In this document: positions 45,126 through 52,880 of the stretch, piece after piece | Numbering within the stretch: the first letter of the stretch is position 1 | How the letters are laid out: every line of letters begins with the position of its first letter | Assembly: GCA_016291375.1 (NCBI GenBank) | Contig: JAEEXE010000005.1 | Coordinates: forward strand, 56,970 to 120,969 | Source of the DNA: Butyrivibrio sp. | GTDB taxonomy: Bacteria > Bacillota > Clostridia > Lachnospirales > Lachnospiraceae | DNA: 64,000 nt | Reading direction: 5' to 3' | Made by a program: the position numbers and the translations under genes | Notes under the pieces: model-generated | The model's input: only the letters and a program-made list of their open reading frames with translations | Database searches by the model: none | Told to the model about the DNA's origin: nothing

Positions 45126-45854
45126 TTAGATGCCGTTTTTAATAATGTGCTTTATGTTATATGTCTGCCCCACAAGATAACTTTCGCACTTTTCAATGTA
45201 ACCGTTCATAGACTTCGTATTTCTTTTGATCTTGAAAACGGCTGTATTGGTGGGCAAATTCATCTGTTTGGCAACATATGCGGGACAGATAACCGCTTCC
45301 ATTTTCTCCTCAGCTTCAATCGGGTAGAGTCCCGTTCTCTCTTTGATTGAAGGATAAAGACCTTTGCTCTGAATTTCTTCTTCTGTCAGATCTTTGAGAT
45401 ATTTCTCAGGGACATATGCCTTCTCCCAAGCATATATCTCATCCTTGATGGTTCTGGTTCTAATGATCTCAAAGAGTTTCTCTCCATCTGCCAATTCAAA
45501 GAATTCCTTCTTTGACGGTGACGGATCCACAACTTCCAGAGAGATCAGTTTAAACTCAGAAGAGATACCCTTTTGCTTAAGGTCAGCCGATAAAGAGTAG
45601 TTACTTACCAAAGTTGCCTCTACTGATGGTTTGGAAACGAAAGTTCCCTTTCCTTGTTTCCTCTTAAGATAACCACTTTGAACCAATTCCTTTAGAACTT
45701 CACGTACTGTTATCCTGCTGACTCCATACTCCTCACAAAGCTCGTGTTCACTTGGGATCATCTCCCCTGCCTTCCACTCGCCCGAGTTGAGTTTCTCAAA
45801 CAATACTTCTCTTAGCTGATATTGCAATGAAACCGGTAAGTTACTGTCTAACAT
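45126..45854 (-). CDS. GntR-family regulator with UTRA domain
   Basis: A 242-residue HutC-type repressor. The winged helix is at about 10-70 (LREVLFEKLNSGEWKAGEMI, EYGVSRITVREVLKELVQSG, KGTFVSKP). The UTRA effector domain follows (about 90-235; FELADGEKLFEIIRTRTIKD, YAWEKAYVPEKYLKDL, YIEKCESYLVG). UTRA domains bind sugars phosphates, amines or phosphonate-like ligands. Start 45854 is chosen because SD GGAGGG precedes it; a GTG four codons upstream lacks an SD. First gene of the operon, so it probably regulates its own transporter. Confidence 0.9.
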   Translation of the reverse strand: MLDSNLPVSLQYQLREVLFEKLNSGEWKAGEMIPSEHELCEEYGVSRITVREVLKELVQSGYLKRKQGKGTFVSKPSVEATLVSNYSLSADLKQKGISSEFKLISLEVVDPSPSKKEFFELADGEKLFEIIRTRTIKDEIYAWEKAYVPEKYLKDLTEEEIQSKGLYPSIKERTGLYPIEAEEKMEAVICPAYVAKQMNLPTNTAVFKIKRNTKSMNGYIEKCESYLVGQTYNIKHIIKNGI

Positions 45855-45873
45855 TTTGCCCTCCACTCAACTT

Positions 45874-45912
45874 GTTATAACATTATAATAACATGACCTT
45901 TTTGTTTGTCAA
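45874..45912 (-). promoter_or_regulatory. promoter and candidate operator of the GntR-ABC-PHP operon
   Basis: On the minus strand: perfect -35 TTGACA (45907-45912), 16-bp spacer, -10 TATTAT (45885-45890; TATAAT overlaps at 19 bp spacing). Just after the -10 lies the perfect palindrome GTTATAAC (45874-45881), and GTTAT-n9-ATAAC spans the -10. The site is well placed for autorepression by the GntR protein. Confidence 0.78.
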
Positions 45913-45936
45913 TAATTATTTTCAATAACGTAAAAA

Positions 45937-45962
45937 AGAGCCGGTCATTTTCGACCGACTCT
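45937..45962 (-). terminator. terminator of the GNAT-RsgA gene
   Basis: A 9-bp stem with one mismatch (GAGCCGGTC / GACCGACTC), followed on the minus strand by CTTTTTTACG. It separates this gene from the GntR operon promoter. Confidence 0.85.
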
Positions 45963-46010
45963 CAATAAACTTTGTATTTACTTACTTTCTAAAACTTTCC
46001 ATTCCTCCTT

Positions 46011-47594
46011 TTAATCCCACATATTTCTCTTATTGTTCTTCTTATAAGCTTTCGCCCATTTTGATATTTCTTTTTTCATGGCATAGTTTTTGGTATTCTC
46101 TTTGCCAAGATTTTTATACAGTTCATATCTTTCTGCAGATAACTCTCCGCTTGCGATAGCTGCCTTGACCGCGCAACCTGGTTCAGTATCGTGCCTGCAA
46201 TTACTGAATTTACATCTGCACTCCAGTTCAACGATATCCGAGAACGTCTCGTCAATACCTTCCTGCACGTTCGCCATGCCGACTTCACGCATGCCGGGGG
46301 TATCAATGATCGTGACACCGGTTTGAAGCTCGATCAGTTTCCTGCATGTGGTTGTGTGTCTTCCCTTGTCGTCATCCTCTCTTATCTCGGATGTCTTCAT
46401 GGTCTCTTCTCCGATCAATGAATTGGTCAGCGTTGATTTTCCTGCACCTGAAGATCCCATCATGCATATGGTGGTTCCCGGAGTCATATATTCATTTAGT
46501 TCATCAAGGCCAATTCCATAAAGCGCGGAGATAGCATGGACGCGCACTTTGTCGGATATCTGCTCCACCTCTCTTATATACCTACCTGCATTTGTGCAAA
46601 GGTCCGATTTCGTTAGAATTACAACCGGAATGGTTCCTCCCTGAATGGCAATGCTCACGTATCTTGCAATACGATTGTAGTTATAGTCTTCATTAAGCGA
46701 CGTGACGATAAAGAGGTAATCCACATTGGCTGCCATATATTGCATAACTCCCGTTTTAGCCTGATCCGGTCTCTGTAAAAAGCTTTTTCTCTCACAGACA
46801 GAAAGAATCATAGAATCTCCCTGACTGTTATACATAAATGTCACATAGTCGCCTACTACCGGCAGTTGATCTGCTTTTTTTTCGTAAAAATTTCCTTTTA
46901 GTTTTGCGGGGATTTCCTGCTCCCAGAATTTAATCTTATAGCAGTTTTTGCTGACCTCCGAAATCCTCCCAAGCTTTTCAACATGAAGCCACTGGCATGA
47001 GAGTTTTAACGGTTTGTGATAAGGGAATCCCTTAGTAAATTCCCGGATTTCATCTTCATCCTCGCACTCCTCAAAAATAGGTGCTTCATAAAAGAACCCA
47101 TGAATCTTTTCAAATCCATCGTTAAGCGGAAGCGCCATGAACGCATCGGCATTTCCGAAAGTCGGATGGTGAATGTCGAAATGATCGCAGGTCACAAAAC
47201 CGTGCTTGGGATAATATTCAGGTTCTCCGCAGATCACAATCCCCTTATATCCTGCATCTCTGGCAAGTTCCAATGTCTCTTTTAAGAGAAGCGCTCCTAT
47301 TCCCATGCTAAAGCATGTCGGCTCAACCGCAAGCGGGCCAAAGGTTAATACTTCATCTTCCTTGTCACCATCAATAATCCTGGCTTTTGAATAAAAAATC
47401 GCACCTACTACTTTCCCGTCAAGCTCTGCTATGCGGCTAAGTTCCGGCAAGTATTCTTCAGCACCGCGAAGTCTATTCACGAGCATGTGCTCATTGCATC
47501 CGGGACCATGCAGATTCCAAAAAGCACGCATTGTCATAAATTCAGTGGCATAATAATCTTCCTGTGTTTCTTTTCTTATAATTATATTTTTCAA
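46011..47594 (-). CDS. GNAT acetyltransferase fused to RsgA GTPase
   Basis: A 527-residue fusion. Residues 1-155 form a GNAT domain (IIIRKETQEDYYATEFM; acetyl-CoA site SMGIGALLLKETLE; EYYPKHGF). From about 195 follows a full RsgA: OB fold (about 200-270), then a circularly permuted GTPase with G4 TKSD, G1 GSSGAGKST (about 385), switch I GRHTTT, G3 DTPGMRE, and the zinc motif CRCKFSNCRHDTEPGC. RsgA matures and checks the 30S subunit; the GNAT substrate is unknown. A TTG at 47594 with SD AAAAGGAG is preferred over an ATG at 47627 that lacks one. A leader peptide and terminator lie upstream. Confidence 0.88.
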   Translation of the reverse strand: MKNIIIRKETQEDYYATEFMTMRAFWNLHGPGCNEHMLVNRLRGAEEYLPELSRIAELDGKVVGAIFYSKARIIDGDKEDEVLTFGPLAVEPTCFSMGIGALLLKETLELARDAGYKGIVICGEPEYYPKHGFVTCDHFDIHHPTFGNADAFMALPLNDGFEKIHGFFYEAPIFEECEDEDEIREFTKGFPYHKPLKLSCQWLHVEKLGRISEVSKNCYKIKFWEQEIPAKLKGNFYEKKADQLPVVGDYVTFMYNSQGDSMILSVCERKSFLQRPDQAKTGVMQYMAANVDYLFIVTSLNEDYNYNRIARYVSIAIQGGTIPVVILTKSDLCTNAGRYIREVEQISDKVRVHAISALYGIGLDELNEYMTPGTTICMMGSSGAGKSTLTNSLIGEETMKTSEIREDDDKGRHTTTCRKLIELQTGVTIIDTPGMREVGMANVQEGIDETFSDIVELECRCKFSNCRHDTEPGCAVKAAIASGELSAERYELYKNLGKENTKNYAMKKEISKWAKAYKKNNKRNMWD

Positions 47595-47680
47595 TTGTTT
47601 GTCTCCTTTTTGATTCGTCTTTTTCATTCATCTGGTAGTATGGAGACCTTTATACAACGGAAAACTGCCTGAAAAAAGGC

Positions 47681-47711
47681 AAAAGAAAACCGTGACAAAT
47701 ATGCCACGGTT
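47681..47711 (-). terminator. leader terminator (attenuator) upstream of GNAT-RsgA
   Basis: Stem AACCGTG / CACGGTT with a 10-nt loop, followed on the minus strand by TTTTCTTTT. It lies between the leader peptide stop and the GNAT-RsgA start, so it must be read through for expression. A longer helix pairs 47744-47757 with 47637-47650 (UAGUAUGAAGACCU with AGGUCUCCAUACUA, 13 of 14) and encloses the terminator. A small TGCCT/AGGCA hairpin lies just downstream. Confidence 0.7.
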
Positions 47712-47727
47712 AAATATGATCAAATAT

Positions 47728-47793
47728 TTATCTATCACAAACCGAGGTCTTCATACTATATTCTGTTACAATCTCTATTCTCTTTACACTCAT
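47728..47793 (-). CDS. candidate leader peptide (21 aa) of the GNAT-RsgA attenuator
   Basis: A short open frame beginning MSVKRIEIV and ending SVCDR, with SD AGCGAGG 8 nt before the ATG. Its last codons (SMKTS) cover the left arm of the long-range helix, so a ribosome stalled there would change the RNA folding around the terminator. No strong promoter was found upstream; TTGATT and GATAAA/TAAAAA between 47835 and 47856 are weak candidates, beside the perfect palindrome CAATAATTATTG (47855-47866). Confidence 0.55.
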   Translation of the reverse strand: MSVKRIEIVTEYSMKTSVCDR

Positions 47794-47868
47794 TATGAAT
47801 ACCTCGCTTTCTTTTAGATTCTATAACATTTTTATCACAGTTCTGCCGATAAATCAATAATTATTGTT

Positions 47869-48546
47869 CTAACCAAACAGCATCTTTGCCGTCTCTTCCA
47901 ACTCTCTTCGCTCTTTTGAATCATCATATCCGCTTTCTTTGTCGTCAACGCCCTTTACCGGATCGATAAAAAACAAGCCGTCTCGATTACAATAAAAGAA
48001 GATCCTTCTGACTCCGCGAATCTTAAAACGTGCTTCGGCACTCGCCTCCGGATAAAGCTTCACCATCTGCATATCATCGGAGGAAGCTGCGGCCACAAAA
48101 GAAATGTAATGCTCCTTCGTCATGCTGTGATCGATACGCACATAATACTCATCCTCAACACGCTCAATAAAAATCATGTGATGTTCATCTGTTGATTCCG
48201 CATCTAACGGCAAAAGCTGGACGCCATGGCAATGTATAGACGCCTCGCCCATGCTGTGAATCACATTTCCGCAGATCGGACATACATAGAACTTCGACTT
48301 CAGCATATTTGCGGATACGTTCGCATTGTGGATCGTATTGCCGGATATCAGTTCCGTAACCGAAATTCTGAACGCCTCCGCTATAGGCTCCAGAAGCGTG
48401 ATATCCGGATAACCTTTAGCCGTTTCCCATTTTGAGATTGTCTTGTCACTCACTCCAAGCTTTTCGGCCAGTTGGAGCTGTGTCATCTTATTCTTTTCTC
48501 GCAGTTCCTTAATAACTGCACCTGTAACATATTGGTTCATAAGCAT
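47869..48546 (-). CDS. XRE-family regulator with desulfoferrodoxin-like C-terminal domain
   Basis: A 225-residue protein. Residues 1-65 are an HTH_XRE domain (IKELREKNKMTQLQLAEKLG, VSDKTISKWETAKGYPD). Residues about 85-200 resemble desulfoferrodoxin/superoxide reductase: CPICGNVIH, HCHGVQLLPLDAE, DHSMTKEHYISFVA and FYCNRDGLFF match the Cys and His ligand blocks of the iron centre. It could be a redox- or superoxide-sensing repressor. Start 48546 is set by SD GGAGG 5 nt upstream. Downstream gene is the GNAT-RsgA leader, only 76 bp away in the same direction. Confidence 0.82.
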   Translation of the reverse strand: MLMNQYVTGAVIKELREKNKMTQLQLAEKLGVSDKTISKWETAKGYPDITLLEPIAEAFRISVTELISGNTIHNANVSANMLKSKFYVCPICGNVIHSMGEASIHCHGVQLLPLDAESTDEHHMIFIERVEDEYYVRIDHSMTKEHYISFVAAASSDDMQMVKLYPEASAEARFKIRGVRRIFFYCNRDGLFFIDPVKGVDDKESGYDDSKERRELEETAKMLFG

Positions 48547-48628
48547 CCTTACCTCCATGCACAGATTGTAATCCTAAGCCAATTAATGTGGTACCTACGG
48601 AAAGTAGAGCGGTTTAGTGTCTTATTAT

Positions 48629-49390
48629 TCAGTGTGTCCTTTCTTCCCCGGACACCTCATATGCCGTGTATTCGTGATCAAATTCATATCCAAGCTTTTC
48701 AGCAAGATGAACCGAATTCATATTCTGAGCATCCCAGCTTGGATATAATCCTTCATCAAGGCATCGTAAAATAAGCGCGGCACATACGATCGTAGCAAGT
48801 CCTTTTTTACGCTCTTGCTCGGCCGTATCCACTTCTATCTCAATTCCTTCATTGTATCTTGTATATGAAGACGCTCCGGCTACAATCGTTCCGGATTTAA
48901 GGATAACCATGCCTCTACCGATCTCAAGATATTTTTCTTTGCTCCCAAATGCCGAAACAAAATCTCTCGTCACCGGATCAGGCAGACACATGTCATAGAT
49001 TTCGTCATCGATCTCTTTAAGTTCATATTCATCCGGAAGTTTGGATACCATGTTTTTCAAATATTCTTTATCAAACTGAGTATCTTTTTTGATAGCGTAT
49101 CTGGTAACTTTCTTAGCCGTCGGAAAGCACTCTTCGATACAGGCTTCCCACGCTTTATTCTGCGGAGTCATAATAACAAAACCATCCGGCTTATTAATAA
49201 CAAGCTCTTTGTCCGGCTCTCCCGCATAAAATGCAAAGCATCCCACATAAGCCATCGCAGACTTGGGCGCCTCCGTATCAGTAACAAAGATCTTGCCCAT
49301 TACTTTCTGCAAACATGAATAAACCAAGGTTTCCTGCCACCCCTCAAAAAGGTGCGCTGCTTTTGATGTATCTTTTAACTCATAGATCAT
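48629..49390 (-). CDS. GNAT-family acetyltransferase (ZmaR-like)
   Basis: A 253-residue protein of the larger GNAT type (PF12746) related to zwittermicin A resistance proteins. The N-terminal half is a family-specific lobe (LFEGWQETLVYSCLQKVMGK, VIMTPQNKAWEACIEE). The C-terminal half holds the acetyl-CoA motif EVDTAEQERKKGLATIVCAA (about 190-205) and WDAQNMNSVHLAEKLGYEFD. The substrate is unknown and resistance is not implied by sequence alone. It lies upstream of the XRE regulator in the same direction, with about 80 bp between. Confidence 0.85.
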   Translation of the reverse strand: MIYELKDTSKAAHLFEGWQETLVYSCLQKVMGKIFVTDTEAPKSAMAYVGCFAFYAGEPDKELVINKPDGFVIMTPQNKAWEACIEECFPTAKKVTRYAIKKDTQFDKEYLKNMVSKLPDEYELKEIDDEIYDMCLPDPVTRDFVSAFGSKEKYLEIGRGMVILKSGTIVAGASSYTRYNEGIEIEVDTAEQERKKGLATIVCAALILRCLDEGLYPSWDAQNMNSVHLAEKLGYEFDHEYTAYEVSGEERTH

Positions 49391-49559
49391 TTATACAATT
49401 ACCTCTTCAGTGGTATTCATTCCACTGTACTATAGGCACCAATTACAATTTAAATATGACACCATGTACTGAATAATTCATATTATAACAATCATTATGC
49501 TCCTAATCCATTTTTAAAGTTTTTTCAATCTGTCTACCGTCACTATATGTTGAAAAAAC

Positions 49560-49587
49560 AGGCGTGAGAAAATCTGTTCTCACGCCT
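49560..49587 (-). terminator. terminator of the binding-lipoprotein operon
   Basis: A perfect 10-bp stem AGGCGTGAGA / TCTCACGCCT followed on the minus strand by GTTTTTTC, 16 bp after the stop of the 740-residue lipoprotein gene. The rest of 49391-49603 is AT-rich with no gene seen. Confidence 0.9.
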
Positions 49588-49603
49588 ATTATTAACACAA
49601 AAG

Positions 49604-51826
49604 CTAATTACTCTTTTCAGATAAATATGTCTGAATTCGGTTATTGATAACATCCGCAACTTCTTCGGCTGATTTCTGCCCCTCGAACAATGCGGCAGTT
49701 TCCTCAGTAACGAAGGAATCAATCTTTGAATCAAGCCTGTGTATTGCCTTGCATGAAAGAATGCTGTCATAGAGCTTTTGAGCTTCATCTGCAGGAAGGG
49801 GATCTAGTTTTACCTCGTGAAAATTGGTATACACAGTAGCATCTTCTTCAGATGTAGCCGGCTCTGTAGCTTTTTTCATATATGATTCAAAAAGAGCCTT
49901 ATCTGAAGGGAACACAGAATTTTTAATTATTGAGGGATTTGTACAATAACTCTTTACAAATTCCAGTGCACCCTCGGGGCATTTGGAAGATGCGCTTACA
50001 CATAACTGGTTAACAGGAGTTATCATTGTTGTGGTTTCACCGCTATTGTTTGGAAAACCTACTATTGCGACCTTATCCTTTATTTCATTCTGCTCTATGT
50101 CTGTAAAAGAGTTAAATCCCCATAAATCCTGATCACAGAGTATTCCATTACTATTGACGGACGGAAGCTCATCAACAACTGCACCCTCTTCATTATCCGA
50201 CGCAGCCGGTTTTTTCTTGCCGCTCTCTAACTTTTTGGCATATTCAAGAATCTCTATAAATTCAGGGCATTTAAGATTACATTTCTTGTTATTCCAATCT
50301 ATGAACTTATCACCGGCTGTTTGAATACTTGTATTAATGAACTTATTTCCATCCATTGAATCTTTTAGATTCAGTTCGTCATACTCTTTTAACGAAAGAG
50401 AGGTCTTACCACCTGCTGCACTTTCCTTCATCAGAAGAGTATTGTACATGAACGACGGATAAACAGAATATACTTTGTCACCTGTTTTCATCATCTCATA
50501 TATATTAGGGAGAATTTCTACATCGCCAAGCGCTCCGCCTTTATCAAAAGCAGATGAAAGATCCATCAGTACTCCTTTATTCGCATAATTATCAATGTTC
50601 GGAGCAAAATAATATGAAAAGCAGAAGATATCGGGAGCTTTTCCTGTGAGAATATCCTGATTAAACGCCTGCATAATATCATCAAGCTCACCGTCAGGGT
50701 AGGAGTCTGAATAATCTATGACTTTTATCTTGTACTTATCACTTGTTCTGTTGAATATGTTTGCTGCCATGGTTACATCAGCTGTGAACCAAGCCCCACC
50801 CAAAGTGAGTATAGTTTTATCCGGCACATCTTCGGGATCAACTTTAGTTAAAGCAGAAAAATTGATATTTGAGTTGAAATCAAGTGTTGCAGCAAATAAT
50901 TCCTTATCATTTATTGCAACCCAGCCTAAAAAGTTCAGTCTGTCTATGCATGAATCATCAAAATCAAGGAGTTTGGTCATTTGGTCGGATTCATAGTCGT
51001 AGCCGTATATTCCGTTATAATCTTCTGCATAAAGATCATATCCCTCACCTCTCTGATAGGAGTAGTGTCTTTCCGTACAGGCCTTACTTGTTTGTCCAAA
51101 AGTTTTATTATCAAGATCAACCTTAGCTAATATAGGGACATCGTCAGAATTTGCCCCTTCGATAAAGAACTGATCCTTTGCGCCTTTATATAAGGAAAAT
51201 GATTCTGAATCAAGTTTTTGCTGGGCATCTTCTAATTTTATTAAGACTGTAAAATCAGCCTGATCGCTAAATGTTTCGATGCCACGTGAAGTATTAAGAA
51301 CAAGTCCGGACTTCTCACTACAGTACATATCATAGATTGCAAAATCAAATATCTTACTTAGAACTTCATTTCCGGTATTATCAAACTTCTTAAGACAAGA
51401 TTCAGTCGTACAGTAATAAGCGTAGAGATTTCCGTCTTTATCCGAAGCAAAAATGATATCAGATATTTCTTTTCCATCGATTGGAAGGTCAAAAGATTGC
51501 GCATCGGAACCGTCATTGTTGACACAGATATACCTGTATTTGGCGTCTTTACCTAATGTAACGGCTCTTACTTTGCCTTCGATGTAATCAAGATACTCAA
51601 CATCATCGTCTTTATTGAGGATGCCTTCATAATCGGTCTGCTTAAAGATATAGTCCTTAGACATAGTCTCAGAGTCGCTTAACATAGTAGACACTTCAGG
51701 ATTAAGCGGATCACTGATTTTCCTTTCGGTATCTTTCTTGCCACAGCCTGTTATTGCAATGGCAAGAAGGGTAAAAGAGAGAATGGAGCATATAGTTTTT
51801 TCTAATAGATGTATTTTTTTTATCAT
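49604..51826 (-). CDS. large solute-binding lipoprotein with N-terminal propeller-like domain
   Basis: A 740-residue lipoprotein (lipobox AITGC, Cys about residue 28). Residues about 60-325 are strand-rich with repeated units such as YRYICVNNDGSDAQSF and KDGNLYAYYCTTESCLKKFD, suggesting a beta-propeller. From about 335 (KTILTLGGAWFTADVTMAAN) a family 1 solute-binding fold runs to the end. Such double proteins occur in Lachnospiraceae; the ligand is unknown and no permease is adjacent. Start: the ATG at 51826 has SD GGAGAAC upstream, whereas the earlier ATG at 51841 has none. It follows the small lipoprotein gene by 49 bp and shares its promoter. Confidence 0.8.
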   Translation of the reverse strand: MIKKIHLLEKTICSILSFTLLAIAITGCGKKDTERKISDPLNPEVSTMLSDSETMSKDYIFKQTDYEGILNKDDDVEYLDYIEGKVRAVTLGKDAKYRYICVNNDGSDAQSFDLPIDGKEISDIIFASDKDGNLYAYYCTTESCLKKFDNTGNEVLSKIFDFAIYDMYCSEKSGLVLNTSRGIETFSDQADFTVLIKLEDAQQKLDSESFSLYKGAKDQFFIEGANSDDVPILAKVDLDNKTFGQTSKACTERHYSYQRGEGYDLYAEDYNGIYGYDYESDQMTKLLDFDDSCIDRLNFLGWVAINDKELFAATLDFNSNINFSALTKVDPEDVPDKTILTLGGAWFTADVTMAANIFNRTSDKYKIKVIDYSDSYPDGELDDIMQAFNQDILTGKAPDIFCFSYYFAPNIDNYANKGVLMDLSSAFDKGGALGDVEILPNIYEMMKTGDKVYSVYPSFMYNTLLMKESAAGGKTSLSLKEYDELNLKDSMDGNKFINTSIQTAGDKFIDWNNKKCNLKCPEFIEILEYAKKLESGKKKPAASDNEEGAVVDELPSVNSNGILCDQDLWGFNSFTDIEQNEIKDKVAIVGFPNNSGETTTMITPVNQLCVSASSKCPEGALEFVKSYCTNPSIIKNSVFPSDKALFESYMKKATEPATSEEDATVYTNFHEVKLDPLPADEAQKLYDSILSCKAIHRLDSKIDSFVTEETAALFEGQKSAEEVADVINNRIQTYLSEKSN

Positions 51827-51875
51827 GTCGTAGTTCTCCATGTTTGCGAAGCTTGAAGAGTTAGTTCAAAAAGTG

Positions 51876-52550
51876 TCACTTTCTGGCGTTAAAAAAATCC
51901 GAATTAATGTAATCAACATTGGTTATTTTTCCATCGTTTATCATAAAGGAGATGGTGAATTTATCAAATTCATAATAATATGTATTTGATTTGGTGGATT
52001 TGCTGGTAGGTTCACCATAGGCGGAAGTAAGCTCTTCTTCTGTACTTCCGATACCTATTCCTTTAGCTGTTTTTACATCAGGACCAATAAGTCCAATATG
52101 CCCTACAGTTTCGGTCCCGTTATTAATAAATGTTTCCATTGAAAAGTTGGATTCGTTTGCAGTTGAATCATATAAGTATAAATGCGAGCCATCTTTTACT
52201 TCTATAGGGCTGTGAGAATTAGGTGTTCCTACAGCGTCTATCTTATCCAGAGTGGTTTGGAGATCATCAAGAATAGAAAGTTTTTCATTCTTATATGTAA
52301 ATGAATCATCAGATGAAGTAGTTGCTGTGTCGACTGATTCTGAAGAATCTGCTGAGGCGCTGTCCGAACTAGCATCAGCATCTGTTTCGTTGGTGGTAGC
52401 GCCAATTGTATTTGATTCTGAATCTGTATTAGCTTCTGCAATAGAAGCCGTATCAGAAGATGAAGTATCTGTTGAAACTGCGCCGCATCCCATAAGAGCG
52501 AGCATCATTGTAGTTGCTAATAAAATTGCTGTCGTTGTTTTCTTTTTCAT
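51876..52550 (-). CDS. hypothetical lipoprotein with Ser/Asp/Thr-rich tether
   Basis: A 224-residue lipoprotein: lipobox LMGC (Cys about residue 22), an extremely Ser/Thr/Asp/Glu-rich tether to about residue 85, then a small beta-rich domain of about 140 residues (IGIGSTEEELTSAYGEPTSK, YYYEFDKFTISFMINDGKIT). The last part, G-S-x-E-x-E-L-x-x-A-Y-G-x-P, resembles the BamE/DUF4309-type fold found in many Firmicute lipoproteins. The function is unknown. It is the first gene after a strong promoter with a palindromic operator and precedes the large binding lipoprotein. Confidence 0.72.
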   Translation of the reverse strand: MKKKTTTAILLATTMMLALMGCGAVSTDTSSSDTASIAEANTDSESNTIGATTNETDADASSDSASADSSESVDTATTSSDDSFTYKNEKLSILDDLQTTLDKIDAVGTPNSHSPIEVKDGSHLYLYDSTANESNFSMETFINNGTETVGHIGLIGPDVKTAKGIGIGSTEEELTSAYGEPTSKSTKSNTYYYEFDKFTISFMINDGKITNVDYINSDFFNARK

Positions 52551-52598
52551 AGGTCTCTCTCCTTTTTATTAATGCAATGACAATGTCATAACATCATC

Positions 52599-52619
52599 TG
52601 TATTAATTGAATTAATACA
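52599..52619. promoter_or_regulatory. perfect 21-bp palindromic operator overlapping the transcription start
   Basis: Arms TGTATTAATT and AATTAATACA around a single central base, perfectly symmetric, directly downstream of the -10 of the lipoprotein promoter, covering the expected start site. A second inverted repeat ATGAC-AAT-GTCAT lies at 52577-52589. The placement is that of a repressor site; the regulator is not identified. Confidence 0.72.
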
Positions 52620-52648
52620 CTTATAACACGCAAGGTGAGTGTTGTCAA
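52620..52648 (-). promoter_or_regulatory. promoter of the two-lipoprotein operon
   Basis: On the minus strand a perfect -35 TTGACA (52643-52648), a 17-bp spacer and -10 TATAAG (52620-52625), about 70 bp upstream of the ATG. Confidence 0.88.
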
Positions 52649-52700
52649 CCGCGAGCACAAATTAATCTTCTTTTCGGCAAAACACATCAAGAACACAGAA

Positions 52701-52731
52701 AAGACGAGACTTCATGACGAAGTCCCGTCTT
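52701..52731 (-). terminator. terminator downstream of rlmD
   Basis: A 12-bp stem with one mismatch (AAGACGAGACTT / AAGTCCCGTCTT), followed on the minus strand by TTTTCTG. It closes the mutS2-to-rlmD gene series about 150 bp after the rlmD stop. Confidence 0.75.
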
Positions 52732-52740
52732 AGAGTAAGG

Positions 52741-52863
52741 TTATATTGTAATACTTATAATGAAGTTCTGCTCTCGCGCTTTGCGCTCGCCGGAACAACC
52801 GCGTTTCAGCGGTTCGATGTTTCCACTCTGGCTTCGCACTACGTACTCGCCAATCGTGGACAT
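52741..52863 (-). other. GC-rich structured tract downstream of rlmD with a 40-codon frame
   Basis: The stretch is clearly more GC-rich than its surroundings and contains nested hairpins: AACCGC-GTTTCA-GCGGTT (52797-52814) inside a GGAA/TTCC outer stem, and GCGC-TTT-GCGC (about 52775-52785). CCCTTCGGG lies nearby inside the rlmD end. A minus-strand frame here would encode 40 residues starting MSTIGEYVV, but it has no SD. It may be a repeat or a structured 3' UTR rather than a gene. The rest of 52551-52880 holds the lipoprotein leader, its promoter and the terminator. Confidence 0.45.
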
Positions 52864-52880
52864 CTATCGCATGGACAGCG

